DNA of 64,000 nt from Pseudomonas sp. S04 (GTDB lineage: Bacteria; Pseudomonadota; Gammaproteobacteria; Pseudomonadales; Pseudomonadaceae): positions 2,548,001-2,612,000 of the forward strand of contig NZ_CP019427.1 of the NCBI RefSeq assembly GCF_009834545.1, read 5' to 3'. The translations under genes were made by a program, and so were the position numbers. Below, in pieces: positions 25,895 to 35,035 of the stretch. Within the stretch, counting starts at the first letter, position 1; each line of letters opens with the position of its first letter. Under the pieces are notes generated by a model. It was not told the DNA's origin. It saw nothing but the letters and a program-made list of their open reading frames with translations, and did no database searches.

Positions 25895-26485
25895 ATGTCT
25901 TCTGGCATCAGTCATTTCCCGGTTCCACATACCCTCGAGCAACTCCCCGCCGACCTGCGCGAGCGTATTCTCGCGGTGCAGGAGAAAGCCGGTTTTGTGC
26001 CAAACGTGTTCCTGATGCTGGCCCACCGGCCGGCGGAATTTCGCGCGTTTTTTGCCTACCACGATGCCCTGATGGATCGTGAGTCCGAGAGCCTCACGGC
26101 GGCGGAGAAGGAGATGATCGTGGTCGCCACCAGCGCGCGCCACGGTTGCCTGTATTGCGTGGTGGCCCATGGCGCGATCCTGCGCATCTACAGCAAGGAC
26201 CCGCTGTTGGCCGATCAGTTGGCGATCAACCATCGCACCGCGCCGATTGGCGAGCGCCAGCGGCTGATGCTCGATTTTGCCTTTCACCTCGGCGCCGCTG
26301 GCGGCGCGCTCGACGATAGCTGGCGCGAGCGCCTGCAGGCAGTGGGCTTCAGTGACGAGGACATCTGGGACATCGGCGCGGTGACGGCCTTTTTCAGCCT
26401 TTCCAACCGCCTGGTGTCCTTGGCCGGAACGCCACCCAACCCGGAGTTCTACCTGATGGGCCGTGTGCCAAGAAGTGCGAAATGA
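25895..26485 (+). CDS. AhpD-like peroxidase-related protein (carboxymuconolactone decarboxylase family)
   Basis: A 196-residue helical protein with the redox motif HGCLYCVVAH (C-x-x-C plus a following His), the active site of AhpD-type alkylhydroperoxidases. The length suits the peroxidase-related enzyme subfamily. The ATG at 25895 follows AAGGA. It stands alone between the SfnR-like gene and the importer operon, but shares an operator with the latter. The physiological substrate is unknown. Confidence 0.8.
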   Translation: MSSGISHFPVPHTLEQLPADLRERILAVQEKAGFVPNVFLMLAHRPAEFRAFFAYHDALMDRESESLTAAEKEMIVVATSARHGCLYCVVAHGAILRIYSKDPLLADQLAINHRTAPIGERQRLMLDFAFHLGAAGGALDDSWRERLQAVGFSDEDIWDIGAVTAFFSLSNRLVSLAGTPPNPEFYLMGRVPRSAK

Positions 26486-26502
26486 ACGTAGTACAAGGCC
26501 TT

Positions 26503-26518
26503 TATAAACGCGTTTATA
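26503..26518. promoter_or_regulatory. Palindrome TATAAACGCGTTTATA
   Basis: A perfect 16-bp palindrome 18 bp after the AhpD-like stop codon. It is not followed by a T-run, so it is more likely a protein-binding site than a terminator. Confidence 0.35.
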
Positions 26519-26641
26519 GGGCCTCGATCAGCCCGCTGAGGCCCGCGCTTGAGCCTCTGGCCAGTACCTGTCGGAGCGCTGATACATTTGCTCACAAGTT
26601 GTTTCTGTAGTCCCTGTAGGACTTTTGTATATTCCATAACG

Positions 26642-26657
26642 TTTACGTAAGCGTAAA
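26642..26657. promoter_or_regulatory. Palindromic operator TTTACGTAAGCGTAAA
   Basis: It matches the site at 25794-25809 except for two central bases (TTTACG-N4-CGTAAA). It lies 64 bp upstream of the first ABC importer gene and so may overlap its promoter. Confidence 0.6.
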
Positions 26658-26721
26658 CAAGCAGTAGAGTGTGCCAGCAGCGCCATAACCAATAAAAACA
26701 ATCAAGGTTAGAGGGCTCCAC

Positions 26722-27498
26722 ATGTCACCAGAGTTTGTCTTGGAAACACGCGGCCTGACCAAGGAGTTTCGCGGTTTTACCGCCGTAGACTCAGTTGATC
26801 TGCGTGTGCAGAAGGGCCACATCCACGCCTTGATCGGTCCTAACGGGGCCGGTAAAACCACAGTGTTTAATCTGCTCACCAAGTTTCTCCCGCCGACTCG
26901 CGGTGAGATCCTCTACCTGGGCCAACCCATCACCCGCCTCAAGCCCAACGAGATTGCGCGCCTGGGCCTGGTGCGCTCGTTCCAGATCTCCGCGGTGTTC
27001 GGCCACATGAGTGTGGTGGAAAACGTGCGCGTGGCCCTGCAACGCAAGCGCGGCGACTCCTACCATTTCTGGAAAGCCGAAAGCAGCCTCGACTCCCTCA
27101 ATGAGCGGGCCATGCAAATGCTCGACGAGGTGGGCCTGCTCGACTACGCCCACACCCAGACCATCGAACTGCCTTATGGCCGTAAACGCGCGCTGGAACT
27201 GGCCACCACCCTGGCGCTGGACCCCAGTGTGTTGTTGCTCGACGAACCGACCCAGGGCATGGGGCACGAGGATGTGAACATGGTAATTGAGCTGGTGCGG
27301 CGCGCAGCGGTGGGGCGTACGGTGTTGATGGTCGAGCACAACCTGAGCGTGGTCAGTGAGCTCTCCGACCGCATTACCGTGCTGGCCCGTGGCGCGATTC
27401 TGGCCGAGGGCGACTACGCCAGTGTCTCGGCCAACCCGCAGGTGCGCGAGGCGTACCTGGGCAGCGAGGCGGTGGCGGTTGAAGGGGCGCAAGCATGA
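26722..27498 (+). CDS. LivG-type ABC ATPase
   Basis: A 258-residue ATPase of the branched-chain amino acid/amide importer class. Walker A is GPNGAGKTT and Walker B is LLLDEPTQGM. The signature is unusual: the position before Walker B reads ELPYGRKRALEL, with no LSGGQ, as is common in LivG/UrtD proteins. The switch His is in MVEHNLSV. The gene follows GAGGG and overlaps the next gene by 4 bases. Confidence 0.88.
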   Translation: MSPEFVLETRGLTKEFRGFTAVDSVDLRVQKGHIHALIGPNGAGKTTVFNLLTKFLPPTRGEILYLGQPITRLKPNEIARLGLVRSFQISAVFGHMSVVENVRVALQRKRGDSYHFWKAESSLDSLNERAMQMLDEVGLLDYAHTQTIELPYGRKRALELATTLALDPSVLLLDEPTQGMGHEDVNMVIELVRRAAVGRTVLMVEHNLSVVSELSDRITVLARGAILAEGDYASVSANPQVREAYLGSEAVAVEGAQA

Positions 27499-28217
27499 AC
27501 GCGCTGCACAGTCCTGAGTTCGAACAACTGCGGGTCAATGACCTGCATGCTTTCTACGGCGAGTCGCACATCCTGCATGGCATCGACCTGCAAGTGCGCC
27601 GTGGCGAGTTGGTCACGCTGCTGGGGCGCAACGGCTCCGGCCGCTCGACCACGCTGCGGGCGATCATGAACATGGTCGGGCGTCGGACCGGTTCCATCGT
27701 GGTCAACGGCACCGAGACCATCGGCCTGTCGGCCCACTTGATCCCGCGCCTGGGTGTCGGTTTCTGCCCGGAGGAACGGGGCATTTTCGCCAGTCTCAAT
27801 GTCGAGGAAAACCTGCTGTTGCCGCCGACCGTGCGCAGCGACGGCATGAGCCTCGATGAAATCTACGAGATGTTCCCCAATCTCTATGAGCGCCGTTTCA
27901 GCCAGGGCACGCGCCTGTCTGGCGGCGAGCAGCAGATGCTGGCCATGGCGCGGATCCTGCGCACCGGCGCCAACCTGTTGCTGTTGGACGAGATAACCGA
28001 AGGCCTGGCCCCGGTGATCGTGCAGAAACTCGCCGAGGTGTTGATCAAGCTCAAGAACAAGGGCCTGACCATCGTCCTGGTGGAACAGAATTTCCGTTTT
28101 GCTGCGCCGTTGGCTGACCGCCATTACTTGATGGAGCACGGTCAGATCATCGAGCAGATCAGTGCCGCTGAACTGGACGCCAAGCAGGAACTGCTGCACC
28201 GCTGCCTGGGCGTCTGA
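27495..28217 (+). CDS. LivF-type ABC ATPase
   Basis: A 240-residue ATPase with GRNGSGRST (Walker A with Arg in place of the usual Lys), LSGGEQQML and LLLDEITEGLAP. The LivF hallmark PEERGIFASLNVEENL is present. The Lys-to-Arg change in Walker A (G-S-G-R-S-T) is odd, because the Lys normally contacts the phosphates. The partner LivG-type ATPase keeps its Lys. Confidence 0.87.
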   Translation: MNALHSPEFEQLRVNDLHAFYGESHILHGIDLQVRRGELVTLLGRNGSGRSTTLRAIMNMVGRRTGSIVVNGTETIGLSAHLIPRLGVGFCPEERGIFASLNVEENLLLPPTVRSDGMSLDEIYEMFPNLYERRFSQGTRLSGGEQQMLAMARILRTGANLLLLDEITEGLAPVIVQKLAEVLIKLKNKGLTIVLVEQNFRFAAPLADRHYLMEHGQIIEQISAAELDAKQELLHRCLGV

Positions 28218-28325
28218 ACCCGTTTTACCCCGCGCATCACGCAGGTCGCCGAGTCTCACGGCTCGACGGCACGGGGCCGCTTTGCCTGGAACAATAAAAA
28301 TAACTTCGGACAGTGGGTGAACTAC

Positions 28326-29540
28326 ATGAAGGTTTTTCAGCACACAGCAAGCGCCATCCTGGTTTCCAGCCTGATCGCCGGTGCGGCGCAGGCGCAGATC
28401 AGTGACGACGAAATTCGCATCGGTTACCTGGCGGACATGTCGGGCACCTATCGTGACCTGTCCGGCCCCGGTGGCCTGGAAGCCCTGAACATGGCCATCG
28501 AGGATTTCGGTGGGCAGGTCAACGGCAAGAAGATCGTGGTGTTCAGCGCCGATGACCTGAACAAGCCGGACGTCGGCGCCAACACCGTGCGCCAGTGGGT
28601 CGATGAGCGCAACGTCGACATGGTCACCGGCATGGTGGCGTCCTCGGTGGTGCTGGCTGCCAGCAAGGTGGTCGAGCAGTCCGGCAAGCTGGCGCTGATT
28701 TCCGGCGCAGCGGCTTCGAGCCTGACCAATGAGTACTGCTCGCCCAACCACATCCACTGGACCTATGACTCCTACGCGCTGGCCAACGGTACGGCCAAGT
28801 CGGTGCTGGCCGAAGGTGGCAAGAAGTGGTTCATCCTCACCGCCGACTATGCCTTCGGCCATGCGATGGAAGCGGACATCACCAAGGTGGTCGAAGCCGA
28901 TGGCGGCCAGGTGGTCGGCAAGGTCCGCCACCCGTTCCCAAGCAGCGATTTTTCCTCCTACATTCTCCAGGCCCAGGGCTCCGGTGCGGACGTGATCGCC
29001 TTCGCCAACGCCGGCTCCGATACCGTCAACTCGCTGATGACCGCCAGCCAATTCGGCGTCGCGCAGTCTGGGCAGAAGCTGGCCGGCATGGTGGTGTTTC
29101 TCAACGATATCCATGCCATGGGCCTGGATGTCACCAAGGGCCTGATGCTGACCACCGGCTGGTACTGGGACATGAACGACGATAGCCGTGCCTGGGCGCA
29201 GCGCTACCACAAACGCTTCGGCAAAATGCCGGGCATGGTACCGGCGGGCATCTATTCGGCCACCACCAACTACCTCAATGCGATCAAGGCCACCGGCACC
29301 GACGAAGCCCAGGCTGTACGCAAGCAAATGATGGCGACGCCGGTCAACGACATGTTCGCCAAGAACGGCAAGGTCCGCGCCGATGGCCGCATGGTCCACG
29401 ACATGTACCTGGCCCAGGTCAAGACCCCGGCCGAGTCCAAGGGCGAGTGGGACCTGTACAAGATCGTGCGCACCATTCCTGGCGATGAGGCCTATCGCCC
29501 GGAATCCGAAAGCAAGTGCAAGCTGCTGACCAAAGGCTGA
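28326..29540 (+). CDS. LivK-type ABC substrate-binding protein
   Basis: A 404-residue type I periplasmic binding protein. It has a signal peptide (cleavage near GAAQA/QIS) followed by the usual start of the fold, IRIGYLADMSG. The family covers amino acids, amides, urea and aromatic acids, so the ligand cannot be named. The ATG at 28326 is preferred over the in-frame GTG at 28317. Confidence 0.88.
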   Translation: MKVFQHTASAILVSSLIAGAAQAQISDDEIRIGYLADMSGTYRDLSGPGGLEALNMAIEDFGGQVNGKKIVVFSADDLNKPDVGANTVRQWVDERNVDMVTGMVASSVVLAASKVVEQSGKLALISGAAASSLTNEYCSPNHIHWTYDSYALANGTAKSVLAEGGKKWFILTADYAFGHAMEADITKVVEADGGQVVGKVRHPFPSSDFSSYILQAQGSGADVIAFANAGSDTVNSLMTASQFGVAQSGQKLAGMVVFLNDIHAMGLDVTKGLMLTTGWYWDMNDDSRAWAQRYHKRFGKMPGMVPAGIYSATTNYLNAIKATGTDEAQAVRKQMMATPVNDMFAKNGKVRADGRMVHDMYLAQVKTPAESKGEWDLYKIVRTIPGDEAYRPESESKCKLLTKG

Positions 29541-29613
29541 TCGCGGCGCTGCACATGCTTGTTGCCCGGCTGCTGGCAGCCGGGTGTCACGGATTTCCTG
29601 CGAGTGGTGAATC

Positions 29614-30501
29614 ATGACTTTGATTTTTGGTATCCCCCTGAGCGTCATGTCCGGGCAGTTGCTCCTGGGGCTGATCAACGGTGCGTTCTACGCCTTGCTC
29701 AGCCTTGGCCTGGCGATCATTTTTGGCCTGCTGCGCATCATCAACTTCGCCCACGGCGCGCAGTACATGCTCGGCGCCTTCGCCGCGGTGATGGGGCTCA
29801 ACTACCTGGGCGTCAACTACTGGATGGCGCTGGTACTGGCGCCGTTGCTGGTGGGGGTGGTCGGGGTGCTGATCGAGCGCTTCCTGCTGCGGCGCATCGC
29901 CGGTGAAGATCACCTGTACGGCTTGCTGCTGACCTTCGGCCTGGCGCTGATCCTCGAAGGTTCTTTCGTCAAGCTGTTCGGGGTGTCCGGTTCTTCCTAC
30001 CCGATGCCGGAGCAACTCAAGGGCGGCTACAACCTGGGCTTCATGTTCCTGCCGACTTACCGCGCGTGGGTGATTGTCGCGGCGCTGACGGTGTGCCTGG
30101 TGACCTGGTTCATGATCGAGCGCACGCGGTTGGGTTCCTACCTGCGCGCCGGCACCGAGAACCCCAAGCTGATGCAGGCCTTCGGCATCAACGTGCCGCT
30201 GCTGATCACCCTGACCTATGGCTACGGTGCGGCCCTGGCGGCCTTCGCCGGAGTGCTGGCGGCGCCGATCTATTCGGTGACCCCGACCATGGGCGCCAAC
30301 CTGTTGATCGTGGTGTTTGCGGTGGTGGTGATCGGCGGGATGGGCTCGATCATGGGCGCCATCGTCACCGGTTTGGCCATGGGCCTGATCGAAGGGCTGA
30401 CCAAGGTGTTTTATCCAGAGGCGGCCAACACCGTGGTGTTCCTGGTGATGGTGCTGGTGCTGCTGGTACGTCCGGCAGGACTGTTCGGTAAGGAGGCGTG
30501 A
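29614..30501 (+). CDS. LivH-type ABC permease
   Basis: A 295-residue inner-membrane permease with about eight helices. It starts SGQLLLGLINGAFYALLSLGLAIIFGLLRIINFAHG, the usual LivH opening. The ATPase contact loop holds RAGTENPKLMQAFGIN. It overlaps the next open frame only at its tail; the ribosome-binding AGGAGG of the next gene lies inside its last codons. Confidence 0.9.
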   Translation: MTLIFGIPLSVMSGQLLLGLINGAFYALLSLGLAIIFGLLRIINFAHGAQYMLGAFAAVMGLNYLGVNYWMALVLAPLLVGVVGVLIERFLLRRIAGEDHLYGLLLTFGLALILEGSFVKLFGVSGSSYPMPEQLKGGYNLGFMFLPTYRAWVIVAALTVCLVTWFMIERTRLGSYLRAGTENPKLMQAFGINVPLLITLTYGYGAALAAFAGVLAAPIYSVTPTMGANLLIVVFAVVVIGGMGSIMGAIVTGLAMGLIEGLTKVFYPEAANTVVFLVMVLVLLVRPAGLFGKEA

Positions 30502-30503
30502 AG

Positions 30504-31508
30504 ATGACGAGTCTGCAGATCAAGACGGGCGCAACGCGCCTGCAACCCCAGGTGGTGCTGGAACGGCAGCAGGCGGCGACTCGCCGCAAGCGCTGGTTCT
30601 ACCTGGCCCTGTTCGCTGTGGCACTGGTGGCGCCGATGGCGATCTACCCGGTGTTCCTGATGAAACTGCTGTGTTTTGCCCTGTTCGCCTGTGCCTTCAA
30701 CCTGCTGCTGGGCTATGCCGGCCTGCTGTCGTTCGGGCATGCGGCGTTTCTCGCCACGGGTGGCTATGTCACCGGCTTTTTGCTCAGTCACTACAGTGGC
30801 CTGGGCACCGAGCTGGGGATTCTCGCCGGCACCCTGACCTCGGCGGTGCTGGGGCTGCTGTTCGGCTTGCTGGCGATCCGTCGACAGGGGATCTACTTCG
30901 CGATGATCACCCTGGCATTGGCCCAGTTGGTGTTCTTCATCTACGTCCAGGCGCCGTTCACCGGCGGCGAGAACGGCCTGCACGGGGTACCGCGCGGCCA
31001 GTTGTTCGGGCTGTTCGACCTGAACAACAACCTGACCCTGTACTACTTCGTGCTGGCGGTGTTCGTGTTCGGCTACGCGGTGATCCAGCGCACCATTCAT
31101 TCGCCCTACGGCCAGGTGCTCAAGGCGATCCGCGAGAACGAGCCACGGGCGATTTCCCTGGGCTACAACGTCGATGCCCACAAGCTGCTGGCGTTCGTCA
31201 TCTCGGCGGCGCTGACCGGCCTGGCTGGCTCGACCAAGACGGTGGTGTTCCAGCTGGCGTCATTGACTGATGCGCACTGGCACATGTCCGGCGAGGTGAT
31301 CCTGATGACCCTGTTGGGCGGTGTCGGCACAGTACTCGGGCCGCTGGTGGGCGCCACTGTGGTGGTGACGCTGCAGAGCTATCTGTCCAACGGCCCGCTG
31401 GGGGAATGGGTGCACGTGATCCTGGGGCTGATTTTTGTCATCTGCGTGCTGCTGTTCCGGGTCGGCATTGTCGGCTGGGTACTCAAGCTCAGCCGCCGCA
31501 ACTTCTAG
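30504..31508 (+). CDS. LivM-type ABC permease
   Basis: A 334-residue permease with an N-terminal cytoplasmic stretch of about 30 residues, then helices including LLGYAGLLSFGHAAFLATGGY, a LivM hallmark. The contact loop is AIRENEPRAISLGYNVDAHK. The start is placed at ATG 30504, seven bases after AGGAGG; a GTG at 30498 is too close to that site. It completes the importer. Confidence 0.9.
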   Translation: MTSLQIKTGATRLQPQVVLERQQAATRRKRWFYLALFAVALVAPMAIYPVFLMKLLCFALFACAFNLLLGYAGLLSFGHAAFLATGGYVTGFLLSHYSGLGTELGILAGTLTSAVLGLLFGLLAIRRQGIYFAMITLALAQLVFFIYVQAPFTGGENGLHGVPRGQLFGLFDLNNNLTLYYFVLAVFVFGYAVIQRTIHSPYGQVLKAIRENEPRAISLGYNVDAHKLLAFVISAALTGLAGSTKTVVFQLASLTDAHWHMSGEVILMTLLGGVGTVLGPLVGATVVVTLQSYLSNGPLGEWVHVILGLIFVICVLLFRVGIVGWVLKLSRRNF

Positions 31509-31594
31509 TAGTAGCTGATTCGCCGCGATTGCTGTCTGGAGCCCGCGCAGGGTGCGCGGGTGCGCTTCACAACAACAATAAAAAAGAGAGCCTT

Positions 31595-32863
31595 ATGTAC
31601 GTCAAACGTTCTGTCCGTATCGTTCAGTTGTCTGGTATTGCTGGGGTCATCGGGGTGTGCGCGCCAGCATCGGCGGCCTTTGTCGACGACAGCAAGGCCA
31701 GTGTGGAAACCCGCAACTTCTACATGAACCGGGATTTCCGCCAGTCCGGCGCTCCGCAAAGCAAGGGCGAGGAGTGGGCCCAGGGGTTTATCCTGCGCAT
31801 GGAGTCGGGGTACACCGAAGGGCCGGTGGGCGTCGGGATCGATGCCCTTGGGCAGTTGGGGATCAAGCTCGATTCCAGCCCGGATCGTGCCGGGGTCACC
31901 GGGCTGCTGCCCCAGGGACCGGTGTCCAAGCGGGCCCCGGATGATTACAGCGAGCTGGGTCTGACCGGCAAAGTCAAGGTTTCGAAAACCACCCTCAAGC
32001 TGGGCACCCTGATGCCCAAGTTGCCGGTGCTGGTACCCAACGAATCGCGCTTGTTGCCCCAGACCTTCCAGGGCGGGCAGTTGAGCTCGCTGGACGTGGA
32101 GAACCTGTCGTTCAACGGCGGCCGCCTGACTCAGGTCAGCCAGCGCAACTCCAGCAACCGCGAAGACATGACGCTGATGAAGGGGCCGCGGCGCAACATC
32201 ATCACCGGTGCCAACCCCTTTACCGACCAGTTCGACTTCATCGGCGCCGACTACAAATGGAACAGCGCGCTGACCACCGGGTACCACTATGCGCATCTGG
32301 ACGATTTGTACAAACAGCACTACCTGACGCTGACCCACACCTTGCCGGTGACGGAGGGGCAGTCGTTGAAGTCCGACCTGCGCTGGTCCAGCGCCACCGA
32401 TGACGGCAACAGCAACGTCGACAACCGCATGCTGGGTGCCATGTTCACCTACTCGCTGGGGGCCCATGCGTTTGGCCTCTCCTATCAGGACATGAGCGGC
32501 GACACCGGCTTTGCCAACGTCAACGGTACTGACCCTTACCTGGTCAACCTGCTGCAGATCAACGACTTCGCCAACCAGGACGAACAGTCGTGGCAGGCGC
32601 GTTATGACTTCAACTTCGCCGGCCTCGGTATTCCCGGCCTGACCTTCATGACCCGTTACGTCAAGGGTGATGAAATCAACCTGGGCGCCGCCCCAGGGCA
32701 AGGCAAGGAGTGGGAGCGCAACACCGACATCGGTTATGTGATCCAGAGTGGCGCGCTGAAGAACGTCGGGCTCAAATGGCGTAACGCGACTTACCGGTCC
32801 AGCTTCGCCAGCGACATCGACGAGAACCGTTTGATCGTCAGCTATACCCTGGCGCTTTGGTAA
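31595..32863 (+). CDS. OprD-family outer-membrane porin
   Basis: A 422-residue porin with a signal peptide (cleavage near PASA/AFVDD) and the OprD start SKASVETRNFYMNRDFRQ. An 18-strand barrel ends in YTLALW. OprD porins carry small carboxylates, amino acids and related compounds. Coupling to the importer operon suggests it supplies the same ligand across the outer membrane. The gap to the permease gene is 86 bp. Confidence 0.9.
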   Translation: MYVKRSVRIVQLSGIAGVIGVCAPASAAFVDDSKASVETRNFYMNRDFRQSGAPQSKGEEWAQGFILRMESGYTEGPVGVGIDALGQLGIKLDSSPDRAGVTGLLPQGPVSKRAPDDYSELGLTGKVKVSKTTLKLGTLMPKLPVLVPNESRLLPQTFQGGQLSSLDVENLSFNGGRLTQVSQRNSSNREDMTLMKGPRRNIITGANPFTDQFDFIGADYKWNSALTTGYHYAHLDDLYKQHYLTLTHTLPVTEGQSLKSDLRWSSATDDGNSNVDNRMLGAMFTYSLGAHAFGLSYQDMSGDTGFANVNGTDPYLVNLLQINDFANQDEQSWQARYDFNFAGLGIPGLTFMTRYVKGDEINLGAAPGQGKEWERNTDIGYVIQSGALKNVGLKWRNATYRSSFASDIDENRLIVSYTLALW

Positions 32864-32904
32864 CAGAGGCTGGCGCCTGCAGGGCCTTGCGTATATTTGG
32901 CCCT

Positions 32905-32926
32905 GTAGGAGCAAAGCTTGCTCGCG
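32905..32926. repeat. Single REP sequence
   Basis: One REP (GTAGGAGCAAAGCTTGCTCG) lies about 40 bp after the porin gene, next to the left end of the large palindromic element. Confidence 0.7.
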
Positions 32927-33064
32927 TGGGGGGCTCTGGGGTGTTGGATCAGGCCGAGTACATATCCATTTCTTCGGTAACGGCCTCCTATGGTTCCGCC
33001 TGACGGCGGCTCACTTTTGAACAGCGCAAAAGTAAGCAAAACGCTCTTTCCCGGTATGACTCAC

Positions 33065-34343
33065 CCACATGGGTTACAAATCAGTTCACGCACATAGGTA
33101 ACAGTTATTAACTGGCATGGTCGATTTCGCGAGGATCTGACCATGCCCTGGAGAGAGCTGAAACCTATGGATCGAAAAGTGATGTTCATCGCTGCCTATC
33201 TGGCGGACAAACACACCTTCAGCAAGCTGTGCAGTGACTACGAGATCAGTCGAAAGACTGGCTATAAATGGGTCGAGCGATACAAAGCTGAAGGGCCTAG
33301 TGGGCTTGAGGAACGCAGCCGTTGCCGGCACAACCAGAGCTACGTGGTGCCTGTCGCTGTTAGGCAGGCAATCATCGAGCTTCGGTCTATCGGAGAAACA
33401 ACTCCAGGGCCTAAGAAGATCCAAAATGACTTGCTCAAGCGCTTTCCCGATCAGGATCCGCCGTCAAAAACGACCATCTACAACATCCTTAAAGCAGCCG
33501 ACTTAATTACGCCGCAGCGTGTACGACGGCGTGTCGCGGTCTATCCCAAACCTTTGAGCAAGGCAGAAAAACCTAATCAGCTCTTTAGCGCGGACTACAA
33601 GGGCCAGTTTCTGACGGGCGCCGGAGTTTGGTGCTATCCACTGACGATCATGGATCACGCCAGCCGTTTTCTACTGGCCTGCCAGAGTATGTCCAGTACC
33701 AATCTGAAGGAGACCCAACAGACCTTTGAGCGAGTTTTCCGCGAGTACGGGTTGCCGGAGCGTATTCGAACTGACAATGGTGTGCCATTTGCCAGTACCG
33801 GCCGTGCCGGGCTGTCGCAGCTGTCGATATGGTGGCTGCGACTAGGGATTATTCCTGAGCGAATTGAGCCTGGCCGTCCGGACCAGAATGGGCGTCACGA
33901 ACGCATGCACCGAACGCTGAAAAGTACCTTGCCTCAACCGCCCGCCATTCCTTGGGAGGCTCAGCAGAGACAGTTTGACCGCTTTATGCAGCACTACAAT
34001 TATGAGCGGGGGCACGAGGCGCTTGACCAGAAAACGCCTGCTTCCTGCTATTCACCCTCGACTCGGACTTACCCGGAAAAGTTGCCTGAAATGGGGTATG
34101 CGAGCCACGTGGAGTGTTACCTGGCTGATAGTAATGGAATCATTAATCGAGCAGGTCTGCGGATTTATATAGCCAATGTGCTTAAGCATCAGACCATTGG
34201 AATGGAGATGATCAGTGATGATGTGTGGGAGGTGATATTCGGTCCGGTAATCCTAGGCCGGGTCTATGCTAGAGAGGCAAAGAACGGGTACGTGTCGATA
34301 AAAGTGTTACCTATGTAAAGGTACTTTTTTGTAACCCATGTGG
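33065..34343 (+). mobile_element. IS481-family insertion sequence
   Basis: About 1.28 kb bounded by inverted repeats CCACATGGGTTACAAA (33065-33080; complement at 34328-34343). A second inner pair is CATAGGTAAC (33093-33102; complement 34306-34315). The exact outer ends and target duplication are unsure; GTA at both borders is a possible 3-bp duplication. It splits the left arm of the surrounding palindrome. Confidence 0.85.
33143..34318 (+). CDS. IS481-family DDE transposase
   Basis: A 391-residue transposase. An N-terminal helix-turn-helix (about 15-65, CSDYEISRKTGYKWVERY) is followed by the integrase catalytic core. The DDE residues are visible as SADYKGQF (Asp), RTDNGVPF (Asp) and PDQNGRHERMHRTLK (Glu). 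It is full length and in frame, so it is possibly still active. A second in-frame ATG lies nine codons in. Confidence 0.93.
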   Translation: MPWRELKPMDRKVMFIAAYLADKHTFSKLCSDYEISRKTGYKWVERYKAEGPSGLEERSRCRHNQSYVVPVAVRQAIIELRSIGETTPGPKKIQNDLLKRFPDQDPPSKTTIYNILKAADLITPQRVRRRVAVYPKPLSKAEKPNQLFSADYKGQFLTGAGVWCYPLTIMDHASRFLLACQSMSSTNLKETQQTFERVFREYGLPERIRTDNGVPFASTGRAGLSQLSIWWLRLGIIPERIEPGRPDQNGRHERMHRTLKSTLPQPPAIPWEAQQRQFDRFMQHYNYERGHEALDQKTPASCYSPSTRTYPEKLPEMGYASHVECYLADSNGIINRAGLRIYIANVLKHQTIGMEMISDDVWEVIFGPVILGRVYAREAKNGYVSIKVLPM

Positions 34344-35035
34344 TTGTCCCGTACATTCCCCACCACTCGGTGCCTCGCTTAGGCTCGGCATGCCCGTACT
34401 CCGACATTGATTTGGGGGGCCGCCGCAATGGGCCCTCCCTGGCCCAGTGCGGCTAAACCGGCGTCCTGCCGGTTTACCCCCCAAATCAATATCGAAGTAC
34501 GGCCAGCGTGGTTAACGGGGCGCCCAGGATCAAAAACAAAGCGAGGCGGCCTAAAAGCCGACCTGATCACTGCGGCATGCGCGGTGTGGCTTCTACTTCC
34601 TAAGACGCTGACGAAGTCAGCCATCTTTTGATCTGGCTCTGGCTCTGGCTCTGGCTCTGGCTTTTGATCCTGGGCGCCCCGTTAACCACGCTGGCCGAAC
34701 GCAGGCTTGAATCCGTGGGTAACCCGGCAGGACGCCGGGTTAGCCGCCCCGCGCCATGGATGGCGCGTGGCGGCGGCCCACGGATTCAAGCCGGAGTGAG
34801 GGCACACCGAGCCCAAGCGAGGTGCCAAGTGGTGGGGCAAGAGCCTTTTGCTTACTTTTGGGCTCCTCCAAAAGTGAGCCGCTGTAAAAGCGGAACCATA
34901 GGTGGCCGTTACCGCAAAAATGGATATGTACTCCGCCTAATCCAACACCACCCCAGAGGCCGCCACGCAAGCAAGCTCCCTCGCCACAGGCCGCTACAAG
35001 GTTGTGTAGATACCTATGGCCATCGCGGGCAAGCC

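Larger units (their letters stand above)
32941..34950. repeat. Giant imperfect palindrome, left arm interrupted by an IS481 element
   Basis: The right arm (34662-34950) is the inverted copy of a left arm made of 32941-33053 plus 34356-34535. The innermost 35 bp (34501-34535 against 34662-34696) are perfectly complementary. The outer parts are about 85-90% alike. The spacer 34536-34661 includes about five copies of GGCTCT (34632-34660). Each arm also contains its own smaller hairpins. Apart from the transposase gene, I see no coding sequence here. Confidence 0.85.
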
